This document shows positions 18,521 to 28,927 of a stretch of 64,000 nt of DNA, piece by piece. A model generated the notes under the pieces. It was not told the DNA's origin, did not search any database, and saw only the letters and a program-made list of their open reading frames with translations. The number at the start of each line of letters is the position of its first letter. Position 1 is the first letter of the stretch. Source of the stretch: Ruegeria sp. HKCCD7303 (GTDB lineage Bacteria; Pseudomonadota; Alphaproteobacteria; Rhodobacterales; Rhodobacteraceae); assembly GCF_013111185.1 (NCBI RefSeq), contig NZ_WVRE01000004.1, positions 186,001 to 250,000 of the forward strand, given 5' to 3'. The position numbers and the translations under genes are program-made.

Positions 18521-19062
18521 GCAAACGTCGCATTGTGCTGTCAGGCTGTTCAGGAGGCGGTAAATCCACCCTCCTGCAAGAGATGGCGCGGCGCGGCTAT
18601 GCGACTGTCATAGAACCCGGCCGCCGAGTCGTAATCGCGGAACAGCAGGTCGGTGGAACCGCCTTGCCCTGGTCAAATACCGAAGCGTTTTGCCGGAAAG
18701 TCATCGAGACGGCTTTCAACGACATGACCCAAGCCCCGGACGGTTTGGTTCTATTCGACCGATCGGCACTGGACGCCTTGATCTGGTTTGAGCGTACTGA
18801 CACTGATCTGGACAAAGCCTTGAAAGATCGGATTGTCCGGCTTGACTATGACCGTCAGATTTTTCTGTTCCCGCCATGGCCTGAAATCTATGTGAAAGAC
18901 AGTCAGCGTAAGCACGATCTGTTTGACGCTCTTGCGGAATATGAGGGTTTGTGCGACCGCTTGCCCAAACTTGGTTTCAAGACCACCCTTGTTCCAAAGC
19001 GGCCTGTCGAAGAACGGGCGGATTGGCTTGAGGCACAGCTAGACGAAGGAAATAAGACATGA
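18517..19062 (+). CDS. P-loop ATPase/kinase-like protein (AAA_28 type) inside the dcw cluster
   Basis: A 181-residue protein beginning [19 protein letters not shown], with Walker A GCSGGGKS at 10-17 and a Walker-B-like VLFDRSALD near 76. It ends with [17 protein letters not shown], a pattern common in the AAA_28 group (ATP-binding, NadR- or kinase-like). It starts with GTG inside the mraY stop and ends inside the murD start, so it is embedded with four-base overlaps on both sides. Most dcw clusters run mraY-murD (or mraY-murD-ftsW) directly. Function is unknown; phosphorylation of a small molecule is possible but not shown. Confidence 0.8.
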   Translation: MSKRRIVLSGCSGGGKSTLLQEMARRGYATVIEPGRRVVIAEQQVGGTALPWSNTEAFCRKVIETAFNDMTQAPDGLVLFDRSALDALIWFERTDTDLDKALKDRIVRLDYDRQIFLFPPWPEIYVKDSQRKHDLFDALAEYEGLCDRLPKLGFKTTLVPKRPVEERADWLEAQLDEGNKT

Positions 19063-20456
19063 TCCCGGTCAAAGGCTTTTCAGGGCAGAAAGTCGCAGTT
19101 CTGGGGCTGGGCCGGTCGGGCTTGGCGACAGCACGCGCCTTGCGTGCTGGCAAGGCTGAGCCTGTGTGCTGGGACGACAACCCGGCAGCTCGTGAAACTG
19201 CCGAAGGCGAAGGGTTCACTTGCGCCGATCTGCATAAACACGGCGCGTTTGACGGCATTGCGTCGCTGATCGTCTCACCGGGCATTCCGCATCTTTATCC
19301 TGAACCGAACCCGGTCGTTTCCGCGGCTTTGGACGCTGGCGTGCCGGTGGACAACGACATCGGCCTGTTCTTCCTTTCCTTCGCGGGGTCGGAATGGAAC
19401 AACTACGACACGCCGCCGCGCGTGATTGCGGTGACGGGATCGAATGGGAAATCCACTACGGCGGCGCTGATCCATCACATCTTGACCGAGGCCGGGCGCG
19501 AGGCGCAATTGGCAGGCAATATCGGGCGCGGGGTTCTGGATATCGATCCGGGTGGTGATGGTTCGGTCGTGGTGCTGGAACTCAGCAGCTATCAGACCGA
19601 GTTGGCCCGTGCATTGACACCCGACGTGGCTGTATTCACCAACCTTTCACCCGATCATCTGGACCGCCACGGCGGCATGGGCGGCTATTTCGCGGCCAAA
19701 CGACGCCTGTTTGCCGAAGGCGGGCCAGACCGCGCAATCATTGGCATTGATGAGATCGAAGGTGCGTTTCTGGCCGGGCAACTGGCCGAAGGGCCAACGG
19801 ATGACCGGGTGATCCGTATCTCGGTTGCGCGCAAACTGACAGGTCCAGGGTGGCAGGTTTTTGCACGCAAAGGTTTCTTGTCGGAATACCGCAAGGGGCG
19901 TCAGGCAGGGTCCATCGACCTGCGCGCGATCAAAGGTCTGCCCGGTGCCCATAACCACCAAAACGCCTGCGCGGCTTACGCTGCCTGCCGGTCGCTGGGA
20001 CTTGCCCCGCGCGTGATCGAGGATGCGCTGCAGTCCTATCCGGGCCTGCCGCACCGCAGCCAGATCATTGCCGAAGCGGGTGGGGTTACTTACGTCAACG
20101 ATTCGAAGGCGACCAATGTCGACAGTGCCTTGAAGGCGTTGAGCGCGTTCAAGAATATCCGCTGGATTTGCGGTGGACTTGAGAAAGAGGGCGGTATCGC
20201 AGCTCTGAACACGGCAGCGGATCAGGTGCGCAAAGCTTACGTGATCGGTCGCGAAGCGGCTGGTTTTGCGATGCAACTGGAAGCGGACGCCCTGGTTTGT
20301 ACCACGATGGAGGCCGCCGTAGCGCAAGCTATCGAAGACGCGGAAGAGGGTGACACGGTGTTGTTGGCACCGGCGGCTGCCAGTTTCGATCAATATGACA
20401 ATTTCGAGCGACGCGGCGATGACTTTACCGAACAAGTGCGTAAGCGGCTGACGTAA
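19059..20456 (+). CDS. murD: UDP-MurNAc-L-Ala D-glutamate ligase
   Basis: MurD adds D-Glu to UDP-MurNAc-L-Ala. The 465-residue protein has an N-terminal nucleotide-binding fold ([13 protein letters not shown]), the ATP loop GSNGKST at 127-133, the ELSSYQ motif, [11 protein letters not shown] and YVNDSKATN. The order matches the family. ATG 19059 overlaps the stop of the ATPase gene. A convergent flavoprotein gene ends 470 bp downstream, beyond a small lipoprotein gene, so this may be where the first transcription block of the cluster ends. Confidence 0.95.
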   Translation: MIPVKGFSGQKVAVLGLGRSGLATARALRAGKAEPVCWDDNPAARETAEGEGFTCADLHKHGAFDGIASLIVSPGIPHLYPEPNPVVSAALDAGVPVDNDIGLFFLSFAGSEWNNYDTPPRVIAVTGSNGKSTTAALIHHILTEAGREAQLAGNIGRGVLDIDPGGDGSVVVLELSSYQTELARALTPDVAVFTNLSPDHLDRHGGMGGYFAAKRRLFAEGGPDRAIIGIDEIEGAFLAGQLAEGPTDDRVIRISVARKLTGPGWQVFARKGFLSEYRKGRQAGSIDLRAIKGLPGAHNHQNACAAYAACRSLGLAPRVIEDALQSYPGLPHRSQIIAEAGGVTYVNDSKATNVDSALKALSAFKNIRWICGGLEKEGGIAALNTAADQVRKAYVIGREAAGFAMQLEADALVCTTMEAAVAQAIEDAEEGDTVLLAPAAASFDQYDNFERRGDDFTEQVRKRLT

Positions 20457-20555
20457 GGCGACGCTCTGCCGGTTGATCTGGACTTTTCCCAATCAGATTG
20501 ACACTTTGTGGGAAGTAAGGTTGCGTCACCTTCAGTTCACAAAGAGGTAGCGGAT

Positions 20556-20930
20556 ATGTCTGCACGCAAAATTTTCTTCGCCCTTCCTGTCGTTGCGCTG
20601 GCCGGAGCCTGCGCCAATAGCGGGGCGAACTATGTCCCGATCATCGACGGGGCGGTAGGGCCTAATTATCAGTCCGATCTGGCCAATTGTCAGGCGCTGG
20701 CGCGATCTCAGCCGACGCTCGACAGCAACACTGCAGGCGCCGCTGCCATCGGCGCGGCCGGTGCTGCGGCAACCACTGCAATCATTGACAACAGCGCCAG
20801 TGATCTGGGTCGGGCAGCAGCAGCCGGTGCGCTGATCGGTGCTGGTGCAAGCGCGATCAACAACACTCAGAATCAGGAAGTGATCGTGCGAAACTGTATG
20901 CGCGGGCGCGGGTATAACGTCGTCGGTTAA
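20556..20930 (+). CDS. Small glycine-zipper lipoprotein
   Basis: A 124-residue protein with a signal sequence, MSARKIFFALPVVALAGAC, ending in a plausible but imperfect lipobox (AGAC, Cys19). The middle is Ala/Gly-rich (GAAAIGAAGAAATTAI... GRAAAAGALIGAGASAI), a glycine-zipper pattern seen in SlyB/YMGG-type envelope proteins. Two further cysteines (NCQALA, NCMRGRG) remain in the mature part. AAAGAGG lies 7 bases before ATG 20556; the upstream ATG-less extension to 20508 is not needed. It follows murD by 99 bp and ends 4 bases into the stop region of the convergent gene. Function unknown. Confidence 0.75.
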   Translation: MSARKIFFALPVVALAGACANSGANYVPIIDGAVGPNYQSDLANCQALARSQPTLDSNTAGAAAIGAAGAAATTAIIDNSASDLGRAAAAGALIGAGASAINNTQNQEVIVRNCMRGRGYNVVG

Positions 20931-22108
20931 TCCTTGGCGGCAATGGCAACACCAGCGGCATGGCCTGACGACCATGCCCACTGGAAATTGTAGCCACCCA
21001 ACCAGCCGGTGACATCCACCGCTTCGCCAATCGCGTAGAGGCCAGGGACATCCTTGGCCTCCATGGTTTTAGAAGACAAATCTTCGGTATCGATCCCGCC
21101 CAGCGTGACTTCGGCCGTGCGATACCCTTCGGTTCCCGATGGCACCAGCAACCACTCGGATAAGGCTGTGGTCAGCTCAGAAAGTTTCGCATCTGACTGA
21201 TCCGCAAGGTTCCCGGACATCTGAATAACCTTGCTCAGATAGTCTACCAACCGGGCCGGCAGATGGCGCGCCAGTTCGGTTGTCAAAGCCTTTCGCCCAC
21301 CGCTCTGACGCTGTGTCCGCAACAGATCGAACAGCGGCAAATCGGGGATAAGGTTTACCCGGATCGCCTCACCCTCGGACCAGTAGGATGACAACTGCAA
21401 CACCGACGGCCCGCTAAGCCCGCGATGCGTGAACAGCAGCGCCTCGTCAAAGCTGGTGCGGTCGTTCGACAGCCGAGCGGGCAGGGAAACACCGGACAAG
21501 TCTTTGAATCGACCATCCGAGAAGGTGAACGGTACCAGCGCGGCGCGCGTGTCGGTCACGCGCAAGCCGAATTGCCCGGCGATGTCATAGGCCAACCCGG
21601 TCGCGCCCATTTTCGGGATCGACTTGCCGCCGGTGGCCAGCACCAGATTGGCGCAGGTCAGGTGCTGACGCTGCCCGTCGCGTTCGACCTCCAGTGCAAA
21701 CCCGCTTTCGGTCTTGCTCAGATCGCGCAGAGACGTTTGCACCCACAGCTCTGCTCCTGCATCGCGTATCTCGTCCAGCAGCATCTGTATGATCTGCTTC
21801 GATGACCCATCACAAAACAGCTGCCCCAGTGTTTTCTCGTGCCACGCGATGCCGTGCCGACCGACCAAATCGATGAAATCCCACTGGGTATAGCGCGCCA
21901 GTGCGGATTTGCAGAAATGCGGGTTCTGCGACAGAAAGTTACCCGGTCCTGCATACATGTTGGTGAAGTTGCAGCGCCCGCCGCCCGAAATGCGGATCTT
22001 TTCGCCCGCTGCCTTGGCGTGATCGATCACCAATACGCGCCCGCCGCAATGGGCTGCGCACATCATACCGGCCGCACCGGCCCCAAGGATGATCGTATCG
22101 AAGGTCAT
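20927..22108 (-). CDS. HI0933/BaiN-family FAD-dependent oxidoreductase
   Basis: A 393-residue flavoprotein starting MTFDTIILGAGAAGMMCAAH, with the dinucleotide-binding GAGAAG motif at about 9-14. Other HI0933 (YhiN) features are GGGRCNFTN near 54, HEKTLGQLFCDG, LATGGKSIPKMGATG and the C-terminal GYNFQWAWSSGHAAG, which closes the FAD site. The physiological substrate of the family is uncertain, although one member (BaiN) acts on bile acid intermediates. The start at 22108 is set by the conserved N-terminus; the frame extends to 22159. It runs against the dcw cluster and splits it between murD and ftsW. Confidence 0.9.
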   Translation of the reverse strand: MTFDTIILGAGAAGMMCAAHCGGRVLVIDHAKAAGEKIRISGGGRCNFTNMYAGPGNFLSQNPHFCKSALARYTQWDFIDLVGRHGIAWHEKTLGQLFCDGSSKQIIQMLLDEIRDAGAELWVQTSLRDLSKTESGFALEVERDGQRQHLTCANLVLATGGKSIPKMGATGLAYDIAGQFGLRVTDTRAALVPFTFSDGRFKDLSGVSLPARLSNDRTSFDEALLFTHRGLSGPSVLQLSSYWSEGEAIRVNLIPDLPLFDLLRTQRQSGGRKALTTELARHLPARLVDYLSKVIQMSGNLADQSDAKLSELTTALSEWLLVPSGTEGYRTAEVTLGGIDTEDLSSKTMEAKDVPGLYAIGEAVDVTGWLGGYNFQWAWSSGHAAGVAIAAKD

Positions 22109-22408
22109 GGGCGGGGGATGGCGTTGTTTGGATAGGATAGCAAGTGGCGGAACAATCAATCGCTAAATTATTCTTAAGCTCCATCGTCTTTCCACTCTTG
22201 CCTGTGCGTGCCAACAGCTCATCAAATCGTGTTCCTTCTGGTTCTCTATTTCACGATTGGGCGCAGCCCAGGACCACGGAACCATTATTTGCTGCACCGA
22301 TTTTCAAAGCTGCTCTTCATCCTACTAGCCCAAACGCCAAAATCCCTGTAGACTCTCAAACAGATCCCGAAAACGGGACGTGAACGAGGCAGAGAGTGGC
22401 GGTATCTC
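22109..22408. other. Divergent intergenic region upstream of ftsW
   Basis: Exactly 300 bp between the start of the flavoprotein gene and ftsW. It must hold promoters for both directions because the upstream part of the dcw cluster is interrupted here. TAGACT at 22359-22364 is a possible -10 for ftsW, but no good -35 stands 16-18 bases before it. No hairpin, RNA gene or open frame stands out. Confidence 0.4.
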
Positions 22409-23572
22409 ATGACTGAGATGGTGTATGGCGCGGTCCAGGACCAGCGCGGAGAACCGATTCTACCGAAGTGGTGGCGTACAATTGATCGCTGGACGATGTC
22501 CTGCGTTCTGATCCTTTTTACCATTGGGTTGCTGCTGGGCTTGGCCTCATCGCCGCCGCTGGCCGGACGCAACGGGTTCGATCCTTTCCATTATGTCGAA
22601 CGTCAGGCCATCTTCGGCGGATTGGCGCTGATTGCGATGCTGCTGACATCGATGATGTCACCGACCTTGGTGCGGCGTCTGGCCGTTCTTGGGTTTTTGG
22701 TGTCATTTGTGGCGCTGGTTTTTCTGCCGGTCTTCGGAACCGATTTTGGCAAAGGTGCTGTCCGCTGGTATTCGTTGGGCTTTGCCTCTCTGCAACCGTC
22801 CGAATTCTTGAAGCCCGGTTTCATTGTCGTGGCCGCATGGTTGCTGGCGGCCTCGCAAGAGATCAATGGCCCTCCGGGGCGTATCTGGTCCTTTGCGCTG
22901 TGCATGTCGATCGTAGGGATGTTGGTGATGCAGCCCGATTTCGGTCAGGCCTGCCTGATCCTGTTCGGCTGGGGCGTGATGTATTTCGTGGCCGGTGCCC
23001 CGATGCTTTTACTGGTCGGAATGGCTGGCGCGGTGGTGTTGGCAGGTATGTTTGCCTATTCAAATTCCGAACACTTTGCCCGCCGCATCGATGGCTTTCT
23101 GAACCAAGAGGTCGATCCGACCACCCAGCTGGGCTATGCCACCAACGCCATTCGCGAAGGCGGGTTGTTCGGCGTTGGTGTCGGGGAAGGGCAGGTGAAA
23201 TGGTCGCTTCCCGATGCCCATACCGATTTCATCATTGCTGTCGCGGCTGAGGAATACGGCTTGATCCTGGTGCTGATTATCATCGCGCTCTATGCGCTGA
23301 TTGTCGTGCGGTCGCTGCTGCGGCTAATGCGTGAACGGGACATGTTCATTCGCCTGGCAGGCACCGGATTGGCCTGTATGTTTGGCGTTCAGGCGATGAT
23401 CAACATGGGCGTCGCCGTGCGCCTGTTGCCCGCCAAGGGCATGACGTTGCCTTTTGTCAGCTATGGCGGTTCGTCGCTGATTGCGGGCGGTATTGCCATC
23501 GGGATGTTGTTGGCTTTCACCCGAACCCGTCCGCAGGGCGAGCTTGGCGATATTCTGCGCGGACGAGGATAA
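22409..23572 (+). CDS. ftsW: Septal peptidoglycan glycosyltransferase FtsW (SEDS family)
   Basis: FtsW polymerises lipid II at the septum together with FtsI. The 387-residue protein has about ten membrane helices, the [10 protein letters not shown] segment in the middle, the [20 protein letters not shown] stretch typical of FtsW/RodA and the C-terminal [12 protein letters not shown]. The first 30 residues are cytoplasmic. The ribosome site before ATG 22409 is weak. The stop overlaps the murG start (TAATG). It is the first gene of the second block of the cluster. Confidence 0.95.
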   Translation: MTEMVYGAVQDQRGEPILPKWWRTIDRWTMSCVLILFTIGLLLGLASSPPLAGRNGFDPFHYVERQAIFGGLALIAMLLTSMMSPTLVRRLAVLGFLVSFVALVFLPVFGTDFGKGAVRWYSLGFASLQPSEFLKPGFIVVAAWLLAASQEINGPPGRIWSFALCMSIVGMLVMQPDFGQACLILFGWGVMYFVAGAPMLLLVGMAGAVVLAGMFAYSNSEHFARRIDGFLNQEVDPTTQLGYATNAIREGGLFGVGVGEGQVKWSLPDAHTDFIIAVAAEEYGLILVLIIIALYALIVVRSLLRLMRERDMFIRLAGTGLACMFGVQAMINMGVAVRLLPAKGMTLPFVSYGGSSLIAGGIAIGMLLAFTRTRPQGELGDILRGRG

Positions 23573-24669
23573 TGGGGAACCCTTACTTGTTGATTGCGGC
23601 TGGCGGAACCGGGGGCCACATGTTCCCCGCTCAGGCCCTGGCCGAGGCATTGCTGCACAAGGGCTGGCGCGTGCGCCTGTCCACCGATGCACGCGGTGCG
23701 CGCTATACCGGCGCCTTCCCGGATGCGACCGAGATTACCGAGGTGTCCTCGGCCACCTTTGCGCGCGGCGGTTTAGCAGCCAAGGCGCTGGTCGGCCCCA
23801 AGATCGTGGGCGGCGTGACCAGCATGGCGTTCCAGATGATGCGTGATAAGCCCGACGTGGTTGTCGGGTTTGGTGGCTATCCGTCGATCCCGGCGCTGGG
23901 CGCGGCAACGCTGCTGAAAATCCCGCGCATGATCCATGAACAGAACGGTGTGTTGGGCCGTGTGAACAAGCTGTTCGCCACTCGCGTTGCACAGGTTGCA
24001 TGCGGTGTCTGGCCAACCGATCTGCCCCAGGGCGCACAGGGCGTCCACACCGGCAATCCGGTACGCGCCGCCGTTCTGGACCGCGCCGCCGCGGGATACA
24101 TTCCACCCGGCGATTATCCGATGTCGATTTTGGTCATGGGCGGCTCACAAGGCGCGCGTATCCTGAGCGATGTGGTGCCCGAGGCCCTTGCCGCCTTGCC
24201 TGAAAACATCCGTAACCACATCCGCGTTTCACATCAGGCCCGGGATGAGGACAGCGCGCGTGTGACAGCGTTCTACAATGATTATGGCATCCGCGCCGAA
24301 GTTCAGACCTTTTTTGCAGACGTGCCCCGTCGCATGTCGGACGCCCAATTGGTCATTTCGCGTTCGGGTGCATCCAGCGTGGCCGATATCTCGGTTATTG
24401 GGCGACCCTCGATCCTGGTCCCGTTTGCCGCCGCTGCCGGAGACCACCAAACCGCCAATGCGCGTGGATTGGTGCAGGCGGGCGGTGCGATCATGATCCC
24501 CGAAAATGCGCTTGACGTTCGCGCCTTGACGCAGCAAATCATCACGGTTCTGACCAACCCCGAAGCCGCACAGAAAATGGCCCATGCCGCCCTTTCGACC
24601 GGTGCCCCCGACGCGACCGAGCGTCTGGTGCACCTTGTCGAACAATTGGCGCAGAAGGAGACCGCATGA
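23572..24669 (+). CDS. murG: UDP-GlcNAc:lipid I N-acetylglucosaminyltransferase
   Basis: MurG adds GlcNAc to lipid I to make lipid II on the inner face of the membrane. The 365-residue GT28 protein begins with the glycine-rich loop [10 protein letters not shown] (11-20), then has [22 protein letters not shown], the MGGSQGA second glycine loop and [11 protein letters not shown] for UDP-sugar binding. Start and stop overlap ftsW and murC by one and four bases respectively. Confidence 0.96.
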   Translation: MGNPYLLIAAGGTGGHMFPAQALAEALLHKGWRVRLSTDARGARYTGAFPDATEITEVSSATFARGGLAAKALVGPKIVGGVTSMAFQMMRDKPDVVVGFGGYPSIPALGAATLLKIPRMIHEQNGVLGRVNKLFATRVAQVACGVWPTDLPQGAQGVHTGNPVRAAVLDRAAAGYIPPGDYPMSILVMGGSQGARILSDVVPEALAALPENIRNHIRVSHQARDEDSARVTAFYNDYGIRAEVQTFFADVPRRMSDAQLVISRSGASSVADISVIGRPSILVPFAAAAGDHQTANARGLVQAGGAIMIPENALDVRALTQQIITVLTNPEAAQKMAHAALSTGAPDATERLVHLVEQLAQKETA

Positions 24670-26075
24670 ATCCTGCAACCAAACTGCCGCAAGACGTAGG
24701 ACCGATCCACTTTGTAGGGATCGGAGGGATCGGGATGTCCGGGATCGCCGAGGTGCTTTTAAATCTCGGGTATCGGGTGCAGGGCTCGGACCTGAAGGCA
24801 TCGAAGATCACTGATCGGCTGGCGGGTTTGGGGGCTGAAATCTTCGTCGGGCAGCGGGCTGAAAACCTTGAAAACGCTGCGGTTGTGGTTGTTTCGACTG
24901 CAATTAAACCCGGCAATCCGGAATTGGATGAGGCACGCGCAAAAGGGCTGCCCGTTGTCCGACGTGCTGACATGCTGGCCGAGTTGATGCGCCTGCGCTC
25001 GAACATCGCGATTGCGGGCACACATGGCAAGACCACCACGACCACGATGATGGCTGAGCTAATGGTGGCGGGTGATTTCGACCCGACCGTGATCAATGGC
25101 GGCATCATCCACGCCTATGGTTCGAATGCGCGCATGGGGCAGGGCGAATGGATGGTGGTTGAGGCGGATGAATCCGATGGCTCGTTCAATCGTCTGCCCG
25201 CGACCATCGCCATCGTTACCAATATCGACCCCGAGCATATGGAGCATTGGGGGGATTTCGACAAATTGCGTGATGGCTTTCACGAATTCGTCTCGAACCT
25301 GCCTTTCTATGGTCTGGCCGTTTGCTGCACGGATCATGCCGAGGTGCAGGCTTTGGTCGGGCGCATCACGGATCGCCGTGTGCGCACCTATGGCTTCAAT
25401 GCTCAGGCAGACGTGCGGGCCGAGAATCTGACCTACAAAAGCGGCGTTGCGCATTTCGACATTCACCTGCAATACGAAGACAAAGTGATCGAAGGTTGCA
25501 CCCTGCCGATGCCTGGCGACCATAACGTCTCGAACGCATTGTCCGCTGTGGCTGTTGCCCGCCATCTGGGTATGAAAGCGACTGAGATTCGCGACGCGCT
25601 TGCCAATTTTGGCGGCGTCAACCGCCGCTTCACCAAGGTCGGAGAAGTCGACGGTGTCACCATAATCGACGATTACGGCCATCACCCGGTCGAAATCGCT
25701 GCTGTCCTCAAGGCTGCGCGCCAAGCGACTGAAGGCCGCGTCATCGCTGTACACCAACCTCACCGCTACTCACGTCTGTCCAACCTGTTCGACGACTTCT
25801 GCACCTGCTTCAACGATGCGGATGTCGTGGCCATCGCCGAGGTTTTTGCCGCCGGTGAAGATCCGATTGAAGGGGCCAGCCGCGATGATCTGGTGCAGGG
25901 GCTGATCCGCCACGGCCACCGCCATGCCCGCGCGCTTTTTGACGAAAACGATTTGGAACGTCTGGTGCGCGAGCAGGCCCGCCCCGGCGACATGGTCGTC
26001 TGCCTTGGGGCAGGGACAATCAGTGCCTGGGCTAACGGGCTTCCAGAGCGGTTGCAGAGGAAACAAGCTGTTTGA
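24666..26075 (+). CDS. murC: UDP-MurNAc L-alanine ligase
   Basis: MurC starts the peptide stem by adding L-Ala to UDP-MurNAc. Over 469 residues it has GIGGIGMSG (18-26) in the UDP-binding fold, the ATP loop GTHGKTT at 118-124, [20 protein letters not shown] and [10 protein letters not shown]. The length is typical. It overlaps murG by ATGA. Three small membrane-protein genes follow before murB, which is an insertion compared with the direct murC-murB order of many bacteria. Confidence 0.96.
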   Translation: MNPATKLPQDVGPIHFVGIGGIGMSGIAEVLLNLGYRVQGSDLKASKITDRLAGLGAEIFVGQRAENLENAAVVVVSTAIKPGNPELDEARAKGLPVVRRADMLAELMRLRSNIAIAGTHGKTTTTTMMAELMVAGDFDPTVINGGIIHAYGSNARMGQGEWMVVEADESDGSFNRLPATIAIVTNIDPEHMEHWGDFDKLRDGFHEFVSNLPFYGLAVCCTDHAEVQALVGRITDRRVRTYGFNAQADVRAENLTYKSGVAHFDIHLQYEDKVIEGCTLPMPGDHNVSNALSAVAVARHLGMKATEIRDALANFGGVNRRFTKVGEVDGVTIIDDYGHHPVEIAAVLKAARQATEGRVIAVHQPHRYSRLSNLFDDFCTCFNDADVVAIAEVFAAGEDPIEGASRDDLVQGLIRHGHRHARALFDENDLERLVREQARPGDMVVCLGAGTISAWANGLPERLQRKQAV

Positions 26076-26150
26076 CATCTCAGCGTGTTAATGCGCAACC
26101 ATAAGGTGTGTTGACGTAGTTGTTTCTATCGCCTGCCCTCGGAGGGGGAA

Positions 26151-26399
26151 ATGGATTATTCCGTGATCATGGCTGCCTTATGGGTGATCTGCGCCACCGT
26201 TGTGGCGATGCTGCCGATGCGCCTGCAATTTCCGCCGGGGATCCTTTTGCTGATCTGTGCGCCGGGTTTGATCATATGGTTGGGCTATGTTCATGGTTGG
26301 GTTTGGTCGGTTTTGGCGTTGGGTGGGTTCGCTTCAATGTTTCGTAATCCGATCCGGTATTACTGGCGCAAATGGGTGCGTGGTGAGGTGATGGAATGA
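26151..26399 (+). CDS. Small membrane protein, DUF2484-like (first of a tandem pair)
   Basis: An 82-residue protein with three hydrophobic stretches and a basic C-terminal tail (NPIRYYWRKWVRGE). It starts MDYSVIMAALWVICATVVAMLP. The AALW-x-x-x-A-x-x-x-AMLP pattern recurs in the next gene. I recall such proteins in Rhodobacteraceae as DUF2484, but I could not check. The ribosome site GGAGGGGG lies directly upstream of ATG 26151. Its last four bases overlap the next start (ATGA). Location between murC and murB suggests an envelope role, unproven. Confidence 0.75.
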   Translation: MDYSVIMAALWVICATVVAMLPMRLQFPPGILLLICAPGLIIWLGYVHGWVWSVLALGGFASMFRNPIRYYWRKWVRGEVME

Positions 26400-26662
26400 G
26401 TCTTTCTCTTGCCCTCGCGGCCCTCTGGGGGCTTACCGCCAATATTCTGGCAATGCTGCCCAGCAAGGACAACCATTGGACCCGCGCCTATTATCTAATC
26501 GCAGTGGGCATCCCCATTTTGGGTTTTGTCACATATGAAAACGGCCCCTGGATCGGGTTGCTTGTTCTTGTTGCAGGCATGTCGATGCTGCGCTGGCCGG
26601 TGATTTACCTCACCCGTTGGACAAAGGCGAAAATGCAGGGCATGAAGGCGGCCAACAAGTAA
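26396..26662 (+). CDS. Small membrane protein, DUF2484-like (second of a tandem pair)
   Basis: An 88-residue paralogue of the preceding gene: MSLSLALAALWGLTANILAMLP shares the AALW...AMLP core, and the end (RWPVIYLTRWTKAKMQGMK) is again basic after a hydrophobic block. Two to three membrane helices are likely. The two genes overlap by ATGA, as expected of a tandem duplication within an operon. A 21 bp gap with a good ribosome site leads to the third small membrane gene. Confidence 0.75.
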   Translation: MSLSLALAALWGLTANILAMLPSKDNHWTRAYYLIAVGIPILGFVTYENGPWIGLLVLVAGMSMLRWPVIYLTRWTKAKMQGMKAANK

Positions 26663-26683
26663 CGGCCATTTTCAGGAGGCCCC

Positions 26684-26977
26684 ATGGTCGACATCGCCAC
26701 TTTTGCCTACTTACCGCTTATCTCGCTGGTCCTGGGCGCGGTTGCCGGATTCGTTGCCGGGCTCTGGATTGGGATGAAAGGGTTGCTCTGGCTCATCGGT
26801 CTGACTTCAGCTGTTGCGTTGGTCCTGATCGTGATGTTGGCAGGCGTCGGAACAGGTGAAGAAGAACAGGCATTCGGCCCGTTCATCTGGCTGACCGGCT
26901 CGGTTCTGCCCTTCCTTCTTGCTGTTATCGTAGGGGGTGTCGGCGGGCGTGGGCTGGCGGCAAAGTCGAACGCATGA
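26684..26977 (+). CDS. Small membrane protein of unknown function before murB
   Basis: A 97-residue protein with three hydrophobic helices (about 9-29, 33-54 and 70-88) and a short acidic loop, [11 protein letters not shown], between the second and third. AGGAGG lies 5 bases upstream of ATG 26684. The last codons overlap the murB start by four bases. The AALW/AMLP core of the two preceding proteins is absent, so it is not an obvious third copy. I do not recognise the family. Confidence 0.7.
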   Translation: MVDIATFAYLPLISLVLGAVAGFVAGLWIGMKGLLWLIGLTSAVALVLIVMLAGVGTGEEEQAFGPFIWLTGSVLPFLLAVIVGGVGGRGLAAKSNA

Positions 26978-27900
26978 GTGGTCTGCCCGAAGTTCGGGGC
27001 CGTCTGACCCCGGCACGCCCGCTGAACGACCTGACCTGGCTGCGTGTCGGCGGTCCGGCGGACCACCTGTTTCAACCCGCCGACCTCGAAGACCTGCAAG
27101 CGTTTTTGCGCGATCTTCCGTCAGATGTGCCAGTCTTCCCAATGGGAGTCGGTTCGAACTTGATCGTGCGGGATGGTGGCTTGCGCGCGGTGGTGATCCG
27201 TTTGGGGCGGGGGTTCAACGGTATCGAAGTCGCCGGCACCACTGTGATCGCCGGGGCTGCAGCGCTGGATGCTCATGTAGCACGAAAGGCGGCGGATGCT
27301 GGGGTTGACCTGACGTTTTTGCGAACCATTCCTGGTTCAATCGGCGGGGCTGTGCGGATGAACGCAGGGTGCTATGGCAGTTATACGGCGGATGTTTTGC
27401 GCAAAGCCACAATCGTCACGCGGCAAGGCCAGGTGCAGCACCTGACACCCGAAGACTTGAACTTTCGCTATCGTCAGTCCGATTTGCCCGAAGGCGCAGT
27501 TCTGGTTTCGGCGACGTTCCAAGGGCCTTCTGGCGACCCCGCAGAGCTTCACGCCCGCATGGAAGCGCAGCTTAAGAAGCGCGATGAAACTCAGCCGACC
27601 AAAGATCGCAGCGCCGGGTCGACTTTCCGCAACCCGGCAGGGTTTTCTTCGACAGGGCAGGCGGATGATGTGCATGACCTCAAGGCGTGGAAAGTGATCG
27701 ATGACGCCGGAATGCGTGGCGCGACGCTGGGGGGTGCACAGATGAGCCCCAAGCACTCGAATTTCCTGATCAATACCGGTGCGGCCACCGCTGCTGACCT
27801 TGAAGGGTTGGGCGAAGAGGTGCGAAAAAAGGTTTACGAAACAAGCGGCATCACGCTAGAGTGGGAAATCATGCGGGTCGGTGATCCGCTGAAAGAATAA
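26974..27900 (+). CDS. murB: UDP-N-acetylenolpyruvoylglucosamine reductase
   Basis: MurB reduces UDP-GlcNAc-enolpyruvate to UDP-MurNAc using NADPH and FAD. The 308-residue protein has [11 protein letters not shown] at the N-terminus, the FAD-binding [14 protein letters not shown] near 52, GIPGS-type [18 protein letters not shown] near 118, the [10 protein letters not shown] segment with the catalytic Ser, and the C-terminal HSNFLINTG. It is a type II MurB by length. ATG 26974 overlaps the small membrane gene. Confidence 0.95.
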   Translation: MSGLPEVRGRLTPARPLNDLTWLRVGGPADHLFQPADLEDLQAFLRDLPSDVPVFPMGVGSNLIVRDGGLRAVVIRLGRGFNGIEVAGTTVIAGAAALDAHVARKAADAGVDLTFLRTIPGSIGGAVRMNAGCYGSYTADVLRKATIVTRQGQVQHLTPEDLNFRYRQSDLPEGAVLVSATFQGPSGDPAELHARMEAQLKKRDETQPTKDRSAGSTFRNPAGFSSTGQADDVHDLKAWKVIDDAGMRGATLGGAQMSPKHSNFLINTGAATAADLEGLGEEVRKKVYETSGITLEWEIMRVGDPLKE

Positions 27901-27964
27901 AGCCCCAACCGTCAGACCAATAACAGGCTAATTCAGGCGACGGATCAAAGGCATAAACGCAGTA

Positions 27965-27985
27965 CGGACCACCACATAAGGTCCG
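27965..27985. repeat. Short inverted repeat between murB and ddl
   Basis: CGGACC-(9 bases)-GGTCCG forms a 6 bp stem in the 109 bp gap, ending 24 bases before the ddl start. It has no T-run, so it is not a clear terminator and may be a leader hairpin near the ribosome site. Confidence 0.35.
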
Positions 27986-28009
27986 GGGACATTGAGGCGC
28001 ACGTTGGGA

Positions 28010-28927
28010 ATGTCGAGCAGGACAAACCCCAAAGTGGCGGTATTGATGGGTGGACCCTCGGCGGAACGCGAGGTGTCTCTCAGCTCTGGGCGCGAATGCG
28101 CAGCCGCCCTTGTGGGAGAAGGCTTTGAAGTGGTCGAACTGGACGCAGGTCCCGACCTTTATGCGCGCCTTTTGGATATTAAGCCGGATGTGGTTTTCAA
28201 CGCCCTGCATGGCCGCTGGGGTGAAGATGGCTGTGTGCAGGGCCTGCTGGAATGGATGCGGATTCCGTACACGCATTCCGGCGTTCTGGCCTCGGCCCTT
28301 GCGATGGACAAACAACGCAGCAAAGAGATTTACCAGTCCGAAGGCCTGCCTGTTGTGCCCAGCGTGATCGCACCCAAGGTCGAGGTGATTGAGGTTCACG
28401 TGATGGAGCCGCCTTACGTTGCCAAGCCCAACAACGAAGGCTCCAGTGTTGGTATCTATATCGTCCATGAAGACGCCAATGGTCCGCCGCAGCTGGACGA
28501 GGCGATGCCCGACCATGTGATGATCGAGAAATATGTGCCAGGGCGCGAGTTGACGGTAACGGTGATGGGCGACCGCGCCCTGACCGTGACCGAGATCATG
28601 ACCGACGATGGCTGGTACGACTATGACGCCAAGTACAAGCCGGGCGGATCGTGGCACGTGCTACCTGCTGACATCCCGCAGGACATCTTTGACCGCTGCA
28701 TGGATCACGCTCTGCGCGCGCATGATGTTTTGGGTTGCAAGGGCGTCAGCCGTACGGATTTTCGCTGGGATGACAGCAAGGGACCCGACGGGCTTTTTCT
28801 GTTGGAAACCAACACCCAGCCTGGCATGACGCCAACCTCGCTGGCCCCCGAACAGGCCGCCCATCTAGGCATGACATTCGGCCAGCTTTGTGCCTGGATG
28901 GTGGAGGACGCCTCATGCGACCGTTGA
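28010..28927 (+). CDS. ddl: D-alanine--D-alanine ligase
   Basis: Ddl joins two D-alanines for MurF. From ATG 28010 the protein is 305 residues. It has [19 protein letters not shown] at the N-terminus, [10 protein letters not shown], the ATP-grasp core [26 protein letters not shown] and the metal-binding [15 protein letters not shown]. The frame opens at a TTG (27992), but GAGG upstream and family alignment favour 28010. Its last 13 bases overlap the start of ftsQ. Confidence 0.94.
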   Translation: MSSRTNPKVAVLMGGPSAEREVSLSSGRECAAALVGEGFEVVELDAGPDLYARLLDIKPDVVFNALHGRWGEDGCVQGLLEWMRIPYTHSGVLASALAMDKQRSKEIYQSEGLPVVPSVIAPKVEVIEVHVMEPPYVAKPNNEGSSVGIYIVHEDANGPPQLDEAMPDHVMIEKYVPGRELTVTVMGDRALTVTEIMTDDGWYDYDAKYKPGGSWHVLPADIPQDIFDRCMDHALRAHDVLGCKGVSRTDFRWDDSKGPDGLFLLETNTQPGMTPTSLAPEQAAHLGMTFGQLCAWMVEDASCDR

